Positions 56,857-64,000 of a stretch of 64,000 nucleotides of DNA are shown in pieces. The position numbers were made by a program, and so were the translations under genes. The notes under the pieces were generated by a model. It saw nothing but the letters and a program-made list of their open reading frames with translations. It made no database searches and was not told where the DNA came from. Location of the stretch: contig NW_015961948.1 in NCBI RefSeq assembly GCF_000497045.1, forward strand, positions 744,001 through 808,000, read 5' to 3'. The DNA is from Kalmanozyma brasiliensis GHG001. Its lineage: Eukaryota; Basidiomycota; Ustilaginomycetes; Ustilaginales. Within the stretch, counting starts at the first letter, position 1; each line of letters opens with the position of its first letter.

Positions 56857-58476
56857 TCAATCGTCCGAACTCAAGTCGCTGTCCTCCTCCTCCTCCTTCT
56901 TCGCTTTCTTCTTCGGAATCGACTTCTTATCACCACTCTTCTTCTTCGTAGCGTGCAGCTTTTCCGCCTCCTCAACCACTCGATCTGCTTTAGTCAGCCA
57001 CTCCTCCGCTTCTTTCCACTCTCCCCACTTGGTCCCCCTCAACGCATGCAGCGCCTGAATCTGGTAGCTCCACACCTCGTGCATCTTCTTCGTCCCCTCC
57101 TTGGCCGGGTACGCGGCTACTGCATTCCCCAGCGCTGGCGTCTCCAAAATCAGCGGAGTGCCGTTCCACCTCTCGTCATTGACCACGTTCCAGAACCCAC
57201 CGATGCCAATGTGTCCCCTGCCAATGTTGGCGTGGCGGTCGCGTCTGCAGGCGAGGGGGAACTTGGAGTCGTTCAGGTGGAGCGCGCGGACGGTCTCCCA
57301 GCCGATCGTCGTGTCGATGAGCTCGGTGAAAGCAGCGTACGCGGCTGGATTGGTGATGTCGTAGCCTGCGGCGAACGCGTGGCACGTATCAATGCACACG
57401 CCCACTCGTGCTTTGTCCTTGACGCCGGCGATGATCGCCGCGAGATCGTACAGCGACGACCCGAGAATGGTATCGTTCTTCGATCCGGCCATATTCTCGA
57501 CGAGAATAACCACGGAAGACGTCAGCGCATGGGCGCTATTAATGTAGGAAGCGACGAGGGCGCACGCGTCCGCTTTTGCTGCGCGGACGTCCCCACGTGG
57601 TCCGTCGACGGGCGCCAGCTCCTCAGTGGCAGACGCAGCGGTCATCGAGCCAGGGTGAAAGTTGAACAGCCGCACACCGAGCTTCTCACACCGCTGCAGG
57701 TCGTCGATGAACGCCTCGAACGATTTGTCCCGCTTCGACTCGTCTGGGTTGGCCAGGTTGACCAGGTAGCATCCGTGTGGCACAACGTAGCCACAGTCTT
57801 CCACCTTCCGTGCCCCATCCTCCTTCTTGAGCGTCGATGCGGGAGGCATGAAGCCGTGCTGGGCAACTCGATGCTTGAATTCCTCGATCGAGGTGTCGGG
57901 TATGGGATTCGACGCCCACTGCATCTTGGGTCGGACGAAACACGAGAATGCATTGCCGCCGATCCTGAGCGCGTTGAGGGGTGCATTCTCGACTCCGCCT
58001 GCCGAGCTGATGTGTGCGCCGATGAATAGGCCGCTTCCTCTTCTATCTGGGCGTTGATGATTGCCATCGCGGAGAATCAGGTGGGGTGACGGTCGCGGAG
58101 GGAAGTTCTCGCCTTCTTCCTCCGCCTCCTTTTTGGTTCTGCGCTTCTTGGCTGCAGCAGGCTTGATGTCAGGCATAGACGAGTCGATGCTCTCGGTCTT
58201 GACTGGCTCTCCAATCGCCTCCGTCTTAACCCTTTGCTTCCCCCGAGATCCTTGAGAAGTGATGTCCAAAGCAGAGGCCGTGTCGTCAACCGGCTCTGCC
58301 TTGACGCGAGTGCGTTTGGGTTTAGGCGATATTGAACTCGTCGTTGGCTCCACCGCATCTGACGTGGATGCCAGTATTTGCGAAGCCGTCGATATCGATC
58401 TTCGACTGCTCCTTCTCAGTGTTGTCGAGGCGATCGAGTCGACGGCCGGCGCAAGAGTCTTGGATGTAGGCGGCAT
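56857..58476 (-). CDS. APN1: AP endonuclease IV (Apn1)
   Basis: A 539-residue endonuclease IV. The catalytic TIM barrel starts at FIGAHISSAGGVENAPLNAL and shows the zinc-ligand motifs: His in HISSAGG, FNFHPGSM, Glu in VILVENMAG, CIDTCHAFAAGYD, HLNDSKFPLACRRDRH (then NIGRGHIGIGGF) and LETPAL. The enzyme incises DNA 5' to abasic sites in base-excision repair and also removes 3' blocking groups. The N-terminal 130 residues are a basic, Ser/Thr/Lys-rich extension with KPKRTRVKAE- and KKRRTKKEAE-type nuclear localisation signals, and an Arg/Ser-rich start (TLRRSSRRSISTAS) that could also act as a mitochondrial leader. A C-terminal Lys-rich then acidic tail (KKSIPKKKAKK, then DSDLSSDD) is typical of the longer fungal proteins. 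Confidence 0.96.
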   Translation of the reverse strand: MPPTSKTLAPAVDSIASTTLRRSSRRSISTASQILASTSDAVEPTTSSISPKPKRTRVKAEPVDDTASALDITSQGSRGKQRVKTEAIGEPVKTESIDSSMPDIKPAAAKKRRTKKEAEEEGENFPPRPSPHLILRDGNHQRPDRRGSGLFIGAHISSAGGVENAPLNALRIGGNAFSCFVRPKMQWASNPIPDTSIEEFKHRVAQHGFMPPASTLKKEDGARKVEDCGYVVPHGCYLVNLANPDESKRDKSFEAFIDDLQRCEKLGVRLFNFHPGSMTAASATEELAPVDGPRGDVRAAKADACALVASYINSAHALTSSVVILVENMAGSKNDTILGSSLYDLAAIIAGVKDKARVGVCIDTCHAFAAGYDITNPAAYAAFTELIDTTIGWETVRALHLNDSKFPLACRRDRHANIGRGHIGIGGFWNVVNDERWNGTPLILETPALGNAVAAYPAKEGTKKMHEVWSYQIQALHALRGTKWGEWKEAEEWLTKADRVVEEAEKLHATKKKSGDKKSIPKKKAKKEEEEDSDLSSDD

Positions 58477-59914
58477 GTTGAAGTTGACCGGATAGCGTTA
58501 TGGCAGGAGGTAGCACTGGTGGAAGGTAAAGCTTCCTTCCGCCGGCTTGCTTTCGGCAACCTAAGCAAGAACGAAGGCGAGCGGCTCAGAGTGGAGGTTA
58601 GCCGGCCTTTTTTTGGAAAGGGAGACGGGTTGGACAAACCTCAATCTAACAAGCGCACCGATTTGGCCTGCCGAAGAGCCTCATCTGAGAAGCCGGGCGA
58701 CCAGATCGGGGCGTTCGCACCGGTATGCTTCAGCGTCGGAGAAGAGGGATTTCCAGCCCGACCCATCCCTATTGTGGATGCTCAATGCACGGAGAGAAGC
58801 CATCCACGAACATGTGCCAAGCACCGGACGCGGAGTTTGTATCCCACCCAGCAGCTGGTTCCTTAGGCTCGTGTTGATTATTTTCTTGCCAAGCCGTTGT
58901 GCCAAGACAAAGGCCAAGACCCAGCCAAATGCGAGAGAACAAGCCTCTCGCTCCAGCCCGGAGGAATTTCATCTTGTCTGCCATTGTCAAACAGTGCCAA
59001 GCCATCGCCTCGTGAGCTGCTGGTCTGTTTTGCCAAGATCGCGAGGAGGAATATGGAATCGATTGACTCGGTCGTGCCTGTCTCCCAAGGCTACACAGTA
59101 GGCCTTGTCTTGCGGCACAGCGCCAAGTCGACGATCACATCGAAAGCAAGCCTTCGGGCCGAGGCTGGGCAGCCTTTGAGGGTCGTAACGCCGCAGGCTG
59201 ACTTCGCGGGCGGCAAGGTAGAACGACGGGCTCGTCAAAGACCTCGTGGGGAGTGAACGATGTCAAGAGCGGTAATTGACCGCATCAGCTTGCAACAGAC
59301 ACTTTACAGTTCGGAGGTCCATGCCAAGCCTTGTCAATGCATCGGCGTGCTGCGCTAACGGATGCCAACGCCCCCCTCCTCTACGACCTCTTCGATCCCG
59401 AGAGACCCTTCTCAACGCCACGCTGTCGCAACCCTCGCACCCTGTCGATCCAGTGGCAAGCCATTGATGCATCTGCCCTATCAGTGCGGAGAATCTTCCA
59501 ACACATCATCGCGCATTGTCCATCGTTTCCGGAGAACCAGCCACCGAACGATCTTGCCGAAGCGCACGCGGCGCTAGGAATGTGTCTTCCCTGTCCGCGA
59601 TTGAAGGTTCGGATCTTGGCGTCCTCAAGGTTCGATCTCAAGCGAGCGTGGCGGATGTCTGTGCCGCCTCGTGTGTTGTTTGCTAAGCTTGGCATGTCCC
59701 GACACAGCCTTGACGACCTAAGCGACCTTTTGGACCTTCTGACCCCTGGGGACCGATCCTGACCTGTGCATGCGGAAAGAGTATATGATCCCTCGTCGAT
59801 CTTCTACGCTCCGCGACGAATCTACCACCTCTTCTTCTTTCACCTCCCGGCCCTTCTCCTTCGTATACCATCTCAAACACCTTCGAGACCACCGAAGGAA
59901 CTCACAACATCATC
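58477..59914. other. Region between APN1 and the secreted glycoprotein gene, with possible small genes
   Basis: About 1.4 kb. The left end is the APN1 promoter. Two coding-like stretches stand out: a 78-codon minus-strand ORF at 58769-59005 with a hydrophobic N-terminal part (WLGLGLCLGTTAW), and the plus-strand ORF at 59337-59762 listed separately. Neither has a family. A TATATGA string at about 59783 is 130 bases upstream of the secreted glycoprotein ATG. Confidence 0.4.
59337..59762 (+). CDS. Weak candidate: 141-residue hypothetical protein
   Basis: ATG-initiated frame with a protein-like mixture of residues (for example APLLYDLFDPERPFSTP, LSVRRIFQHIIAHCPSFPEN, MSRHSLDDLSDLLDLLTPGD), unlike the Ser/Arg-dominated shadow frames nearby. 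It ends about 150 bases before the secreted glycoprotein gene. No domain, signal peptide or homologue recognised. It could be a degenerate or spliced gene, or chance. Confidence 0.3.
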   Translation: MHRRAALTDANAPLLYDLFDPERPFSTPRCRNPRTLSIQWQAIDASALSVRRIFQHIIAHCPSFPENQPPNDLAEAHAALGMCLPCPRLKVRILASSRFDLKRAWRMSVPPRVLFAKLGMSRHSLDDLSDLLDLLTPGDRS

Positions 59915-61105
59915 ATGACCAAGATCGCCCTCTCTCTGGCGCTTGTGTCGGCCGTCCTGGCCGGCAGCGTCTCCGCTCAGTCGCCCAGCGGCACTCGCGG
60001 CAGCGGTCCTGACCCGCGTGCGACCACCGACTTGAACCGCAACCAGCCCACCAAGTCGTGGACGCAATGGCAGCCCAAAGCCACCTATCCCTTCTCGCAG
60101 CTTCCTGACCAGTACATGGGTGCTAACCGCATCCCTGCAGGTGAAGGTGGTGTTCCCGGTGGCGAGCCGCAATCTGGCTACAACACCTGCGCCCGAAACA
60201 CCTGGAACCAGGACTCCAGGTGCCAGACGGCGTGGATCAACTCGCTGGAAGACTTCTGTATCTGGGGTCCTGCCGAGTTCGGTACTGTTGGTGAAAAGGA
60301 GCGATCAGGTGTTGCCTACTGCACAAGCGACCGACACGGCACGCGTCTCATCCCTGATGGATCGATTCAGGGTGCTCACTTTGTCCGCACTCGCGACTAC
60401 GTCCAGGTGACCGGTGTCGGCGACTTCACCACCATCCTCATCCCCGATGGTGACGATGGAGGAGAGTTCGACCCTCACGGAGCTGACGATCTCGGCAACC
60501 CCATCGGTGGTATCCTCTACACCACCGCCAACCCGGCCACCAACGGCGAACCGTACTTCGTCTCGGAGTGGACCAACTTTATGTCGTACAACCAGTTCTG
60601 CATGCGCGCATGTTGGGGCGAGCGCGCGGCGGCACAGTGCGAGCACATCTACGACGTCATGGGTTGTCGCTGGAACCTTCCTGCCAACTACGATCCGGAT
60701 GTGTTCGAGACGTGCGAGGGCGAGATCGCGCAGCTGCAGGGTATCTATGGTAGCTCGACGTTCCGACAGGGAGATCCCGTTACGCCATCTGCCCACCCGG
60801 CACCGGCTTCCAGCCAGTGCTCGACGGTGAGGAGCATCAGCCACGGCCTGCTGCTCGCTGGTCAGTCGCAGAGCTCCTCCACCTCGAGCGCGTCGTCGAG
60901 CACCAGCACCAGCGCGGTCTCGTCGGCCGCGGCATCGTCCATGTCGCGTGTCACCGGCGGCTCTTCTGCCCCAGCTGCGACCGGAAGCACCGGCAGCAGC
61001 GGAAGCACCTCCCAGAACAACGCCGCTAGCAGCGCCACCTCCATGACCGTCTCCTTCACGCTCGCTGGTCTCTTCGCCATCGGCGCCGCCGCTTTCGTCC
61101 TCTAA
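59915..61105 (+). CDS. Secreted, probably GPI-anchored glycoprotein (macrophage-activating-glycoprotein-like family)
   Basis: A 396-residue protein with a clear signal peptide (MTKIALSLALVSAVLAGSVS, cleavage after SAQ). The cysteine-containing domain has YNTCARNTWNQDSRCQTAWI, NSLEDFCIWGP, GVAYCTSDRHGTRLIPDGSI, DYVQVTGVGDFTTILIPDGD, DPHGADDLGNPIGG, FMSYNQFCMRACWGE and HIYDVMGCRWNLPANY. This order matches a basidiomycete surface protein family annotated as macrophage-activating glycoprotein in Cryptococcus. A Ser/Thr-rich stalk at about 305-370 and a C-terminal hydrophobic tail (VSFTLAGLFAIGAAAFVL) point to a GPI anchor and O-glycosylation. Molecular function is unknown; the annotation is a name, not an activity. 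Confidence 0.85.
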   Translation: MTKIALSLALVSAVLAGSVSAQSPSGTRGSGPDPRATTDLNRNQPTKSWTQWQPKATYPFSQLPDQYMGANRIPAGEGGVPGGEPQSGYNTCARNTWNQDSRCQTAWINSLEDFCIWGPAEFGTVGEKERSGVAYCTSDRHGTRLIPDGSIQGAHFVRTRDYVQVTGVGDFTTILIPDGDDGGEFDPHGADDLGNPIGGILYTTANPATNGEPYFVSEWTNFMSYNQFCMRACWGERAAAQCEHIYDVMGCRWNLPANYDPDVFETCEGEIAQLQGIYGSSTFRQGDPVTPSAHPAPASSQCSTVRSISHGLLLAGQSQSSSTSSASSSTSTSAVSSAAASSMSRVTGGSSAPAATGSTGSSGSTSQNNAASSATSMTVSFTLAGLFAIGAAAFVL

Positions 61106-61355
61106 GTGTTCGAAGGAATTTGCTCCATCTCAGTGGACCGACCCCACTCGCATCCAATTCGTTGTTTAGCCTTCTCGCATGGACACTCTGTCTTTTTCCC
61201 TCTCAATGATCACTTGCATACACGCCTGCCTTGATCCGTGTGTGTGATCGCCCCGTGATAATGTGAATGTGATGAACGAAACGTGATGGTGTAAGTGTGG
61301 TATCGTGATTGATGACATGGCCGTGTGGTTGCGATGGGCGAAAACTGTGAACGAC

Positions 61356-63035
61356 CTACTCGCTGGCAGCGACCTGACTCGACAGCCTATCCTGTATAAG
61401 TCTCGACCACATCTCATCATTAATCGCCTTAGCCTGTTGCAGCTGTGTTCGCAGCAGCTTGTTCTCGCGGTTCAACCTCTCCGCCTCATTCAGCGCTTGC
61501 GCGTTTACCGTTGACGCGCTCGTTGCTCCCGCCGCTGGCGTTGAGCCCACGTTCCTCCCCAGCAGCTCATCCGATACCAGAGCACTATCCCACTCCGGAT
61601 CGATGAATTCGTCTACACTCTCGTCGTCAAACAGCGCCGTTGCCCCGCCACCGATCCGCGTCAAGTAGGGTGTAGCCAATCGATGTTCTTCCGCGCTCAA
61701 CACCTGTCGGCCGAAGTTGGCGACGGGCCGCACGGGGATGTTGCCCCCTGCGCCGCTTCCGGCACTAGACGTCTCCCAATGCCCCAACAGATCCCTCGGC
61801 TTGGGCAGCACCATGAGGTTCGTCACCGCATTCTTGCCCGTGATCGCGCTCGCCTTTGCGTTGCCTAGCAGCGAGACGGTGCGGAGAATCTGAGAGTTGG
61901 ACACGTCGATGACGTAGAGGTTGCCAGCCAGACTGCCGACCAGGAGGGCCGTCGAGTTGAGAGAGAGACACATCGAAGAGATGGGTTCGCGGATGATAAT
62001 GATGCTCGACCCTGCTTTTGCGGCCTCGGTGGAGATGCGTTCTGTTGTTGGACCCGCGGAAGAGCCGAATCCGTGCGCTTCGACGGACGCTGCTCCCCGA
62101 AGTCCTTCTGACACAAAGTCAAATTGCGTCCCTGTCGTGGACGTCTTTGTCTCGACTAGCCTGCTCGACGCATCTCGCTTGCGGAAGAGGTCGATACGGT
62201 AGACCAGGTTGTGCGAGGAAGATGGCGAAGTGGCAGCAAGAAAGAAGCGCTCGGTGCAGTCGAGTGCGACCCTGTGGATGGGCTGTTCGAATACGAAGCT
62301 GCTCAGCAAACTCCTTGTGCGAAGATCCCACAGCTTAACACTGGCGTCGGTCGAGCTGGAGAGAATGGTGGTCTGATGCGGGAAGCGACCGCTGGAGATG
62401 TGCAGGTCGGTGATGGCGAGGTTGTGGTCGGCGAGGGTGCAGTAGGGCGTGGGGTTGTGTTCGGAGCTGGTGATGGAGGAGCTGGTCTGGTCGTGTGGGG
62501 CGAGGAGACCGGCTAGACTCCACACGAGGATGCGGGCGTCCTCGGAGCCTGTCACGAGAGCTGCACCGTCGGAAGTCCACTTGAGCACGGTGACGGAGCG
62601 GTAGTGTGCGTCGAATGATGCGACGAGGTCTCCCGTTGCAATCTGCCAGAGAAAGATGCGGCCGTCGTAGGAGCCACCTGCGACCAGCTCGCCATTTGGT
62701 GAACTAGCAATGCAAGAAAGCTTGGATGGCAAGATGATACGTTGCAAAGGGTGATCTCGCTGCCATGAAAAGACGTTGAGTGTGGCCTTGTTGTTTTCAA
62801 GCTGGAAGACGAGGCCGCCGGTGCCTGAGATGGCTGGATTGGGTGATGTGGGGATGGCGCTGACGGAATGGGGAGCCGGATCGGAGACGCCCTTGAACGT
62901 GGAGAGAGCCGAGGTAGACGATGGAGCGGCAACCGTGGTGAGACCCATGGAACCGACCAAGGAGGAGGAGGATGCGGTCGAGTAGAGGAGGCACTCCGTC
63001 GCAAACAGCGACGAGGATGATGACGAAGATGCCAT
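61356..63035 (-). CDS. IPI3: WD40 ribosome-biogenesis protein Ipi3/Crb3 (WDR18)
   Basis: A 559-residue protein from the ATG at 63035; the frame extends upstream, but only from this ATG does the conserved start appear (MASSSSSSSLFATECLLYST). WD40 repeats include SCIASSPNGELVAGGSYDGR followed by IFLWQIATGDLVASFDAHYR, then WTSDGAALVTGSEDARILVW, TDLHISSGRFPHQTTILSSS and DASVKLWDLRTRSLL. A C-terminal coiled coil of the family (LNEAERLNRENKLLRTQLQQ) follows. Ipi3 with Ipi1 and Rix1 forms the Rix1 complex, which helps remodel pre-60S particles and process ITS2; it is also implicated in replication licensing in yeast. It is divergent from the asparagine synthetase gene. A PAC-like site lies 245 bases upstream. 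Confidence 0.92.
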   Translation of the reverse strand: MASSSSSSSLFATECLLYSTASSSSLVGSMGLTTVAAPSSTSALSTFKGVSDPAPHSVSAIPTSPNPAISGTGGLVFQLENNKATLNVFSWQRDHPLQRIILPSKLSCIASSPNGELVAGGSYDGRIFLWQIATGDLVASFDAHYRSVTVLKWTSDGAALVTGSEDARILVWSLAGLLAPHDQTSSSITSSEHNPTPYCTLADHNLAITDLHISSGRFPHQTTILSSSTDASVKLWDLRTRSLLSSFVFEQPIHRVALDCTERFFLAATSPSSSHNLVYRIDLFRKRDASSRLVETKTSTTGTQFDFVSEGLRGAASVEAHGFGSSAGPTTERISTEAAKAGSSIIIIREPISSMCLSLNSTALLVGSLAGNLYVIDVSNSQILRTVSLLGNAKASAITGKNAVTNLMVLPKPRDLLGHWETSSAGSGAGGNIPVRPVANFGRQVLSAEEHRLATPYLTRIGGGATALFDDESVDEFIDPEWDSALVSDELLGRNVGSTPAAGATSASTVNAQALNEAERLNRENKLLRTQLQQAKAINDEMWSRLIQDRLSSQVAASE

Positions 63036-63279
63036 CTTTCGGCGTGAAATCAGCTGCTTTGCTAGAGGCAGCAGTGAAACGACGAAGCTGTGATGTCCGT
63101 GAGAGGGTCCGTGTCGTTGATGGTCTTCTGCAACCAGCAAGGCTGAAGGAAGTGCGGAGCTGTTCTGGCTGTTCCGCTCAAAACCTCGAAGCCGCTCCTC
63201 GTCAAGAAGAAATTCTTGGTGGAGAGCCTCGGGTCTCGGTGAAATCGAATGGCCAGATCGGGGCAAGAGTTCGCGATTA

Positions 63280-63289
63280 GCGATGAGCT
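63280..63289. promoter_or_regulatory. PAC-like element upstream of IPI3
   Basis: GCGATGAGCT fits the yeast PAC consensus GCGATGAGMT exactly and lies 245 bases upstream of a ribosome-biogenesis gene. The same string occurs at 24163 next to no such gene, so it is suggestive only. Confidence 0.35.
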
Positions 63290-63532
63290 TCTTGGATCCC
63301 GGCCTGCTTGCCGACGAGAGATTCGATGACTCGCTCTAAATTCAGGATTTTCGCCAAGACTGCGCTCTGCTGCCGGTGAATCTGATGAACAGGAAAGTGA
63401 GAAATTGATAGGCAGCCAAGGCTCCAAGATAACGGCGAGGCGAGGCCCTGAGTTGAGAAGAAAAGGAAGAAATTGAAAGTCGGAAGGCGAGCGAAGGAAA
63501 ATAGGCTTGCACACTTCTGGTTGGTTGGTTGG

Positions 63533-63539
63533 TGAGTCA
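63533..63539. promoter_or_regulatory. GCN4/CPC1-like site in the ASN promoter
   Basis: TGAGTCA is the exact palindromic consensus for Gcn4-type bZIP activators of amino-acid biosynthesis. Two more core strings (63327-63332 and 63684-63689) lie in the same promoter. The gene is asparagine synthetase, a classic general-control target in fungi. The exact heptamer also occurs once inside coding sequence near 23217. Confidence 0.45.
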
Positions 63540-63890
63540 ACGGAGGCGGAGAGTGAGAAGATCTCGCCACTGTTTCTCATGCAAAGCAGCAGCAGGCAGC
63601 AGCAAGGGCAGCGCGCAGTGACCAACCCTAACGAGGGCGTGTGACAGCTGATTGATCTGCCCAAACTCGAGCTGGACCAAGGCGAGTCACACACCGTCGG
63701 AAGATCCGTTGTCCACGTCAACCTCTGTTTCAATCACACTCCATCTTCCCACCGACAACCATTATCCTTCCCACGCCCAAACGCACACTCCATCGGATCA
63801 CCCTCGTCAGCGCCACATCCGAACAAGCAAGTCGCAGCAAGTCTACCACAGCATAGGACAGGCACTTCTCTCTCTGGCTCGATCTTAAAT

Positions 63891-64000
63891 ATGTGCGGTA
63901 TTCTGGGCTGCATTCACCACCCGGACGCTCCGGCGTATCGCAGCAAGATGCTTAACATGTCGCGCTGCATCCGACACCGTGGTCCCGATTGGTCGGGCTG
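63891..64000 (+). CDS. ASN1: Asparagine synthase (glutamine-hydrolysing), 5' part only
   Basis: The window ends 110 bases into this gene. The 36 visible codons begin MCGILGCIHHPDAP and continue to a CIRHRGPDWSG segment. Cys2, exposed after Met removal, is the glutaminase nucleophile of class II amidotransferases, and RHRGPDWSG is the conserved segment of asparagine synthetases. The full enzyme transfers the amide of glutamine to aspartyl-AMP in the cytosol and is usually about 560-600 residues. The paralogue number (ASN1 or ASN2) cannot be told from this fragment. Confidence 0.9.
   Translation, partial: MCGILGCIHHPDAPAYRSKMLNMSRCIRHRGPDWSG

Larger units (their letters stand above)
63036..63890. 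other. IPI3-ASN divergent promoter
   Basis: 855 bases between divergent genes. It holds a PAC-like GCGATGAGCT (63280-63289), TGAGTCA (63533-63539), TGACTC (63327-63332) and GAGTCA (63684-63689), and a short GGTT repeat (about 63519-63534). The right end is C-rich and A-rich like a leader. Confidence 0.5.

Noticed and set aside
1..64000. Transposons, terminal repeats, CRISPR arrays, biosynthetic gene cluster
   Set aside because: No transposase, reverse transcriptase or integrase motifs, no regularly spaced repeats, and neighbouring genes are unrelated housekeeping functions rather than a cluster.

Overview
The window looks like a chromosomal segment of a basidiomycete fungus, most likely a smut (Ustilaginomycotina). 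It is gene-dense and intron-poor, with long uninterrupted reading frames encoding Ser/Ala/Pro-rich proteins, polar and acidic low-complexity tracts, and a conventional eukaryotic housekeeping set. I see about 27 protein-coding loci, a few weak small-ORF candidates, and no convincing tRNA, rRNA, CRISPR array or intact transposon. Names come from motifs and overall resemblance read by eye; no database search was possible. Several long frames begin with TTG or GTG, so starts were re-chosen at ATG codons.

Layout. 1-3 kb: an uncharacterised Ser-rich protein on the plus strand. 3.3-15.2 kb: a minus-strand run of a muconate-cyclase-like beta-propeller, SAM37/metaxin, the mitochondrial tRNA 2-thiouridylase SLM3/MTU1, the centromere protein CENP-C/Mif2, a small unknown ORF, and a Dpb11/Rad4/TopBP1-like BRCT protein. 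16.2-21.3 kb: a LisH-CTLH-CRA protein, then the ribosome-biogenesis genes PWP1 and RPF2 arranged head to head. 21.4-25 kb: a secreted S28 serine peptidase and CDC42. 25-28.2 kb: a gap with no clear gene. 28.2-34.6 kb: SIP5, PEX12 and UBP14. 35.4-42.1 kb: a signal-peptide 7-TM protein with a long cytoplasmic tail and a Zn2Cys6-type regulator with an unusual zinc knuckle. 42.2-45.4 kb: TRM5 and GPI12. 47-54.3 kb: a Ser-rich coiled-coil protein, TRP2 and the splicing factor PRP21/SF3A1. 55-58.5 kb: two small adjacent membrane proteins that appear to be diverged tandem paralogues, then APN1. 59.9-64 kb: a secreted GPI-type glycoprotein, IPI3, and the first 36 codons of an asparagine synthetase cut by the window edge.

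Themes. Ribosome biogenesis recurs (PWP1, RPF2, IPI3) with PAC/RRPE-like promoter strings; amino-acid biosynthesis recurs (TRP2, ASN) with GCN4-like strings near ASN; mitochondrial biogenesis recurs (SAM37, SLM3, TRM5). The most interesting items are a 77-nt optional intron at the 5' end of TRM5 that could switch between a mitochondrial and a cytosolic isoform, the tandem small membrane proteins, the 7-TM protein with a charged tail (a possible pH-sensor-like receptor), and the abutting palindromes in the PWP1-RPF2 promoter.
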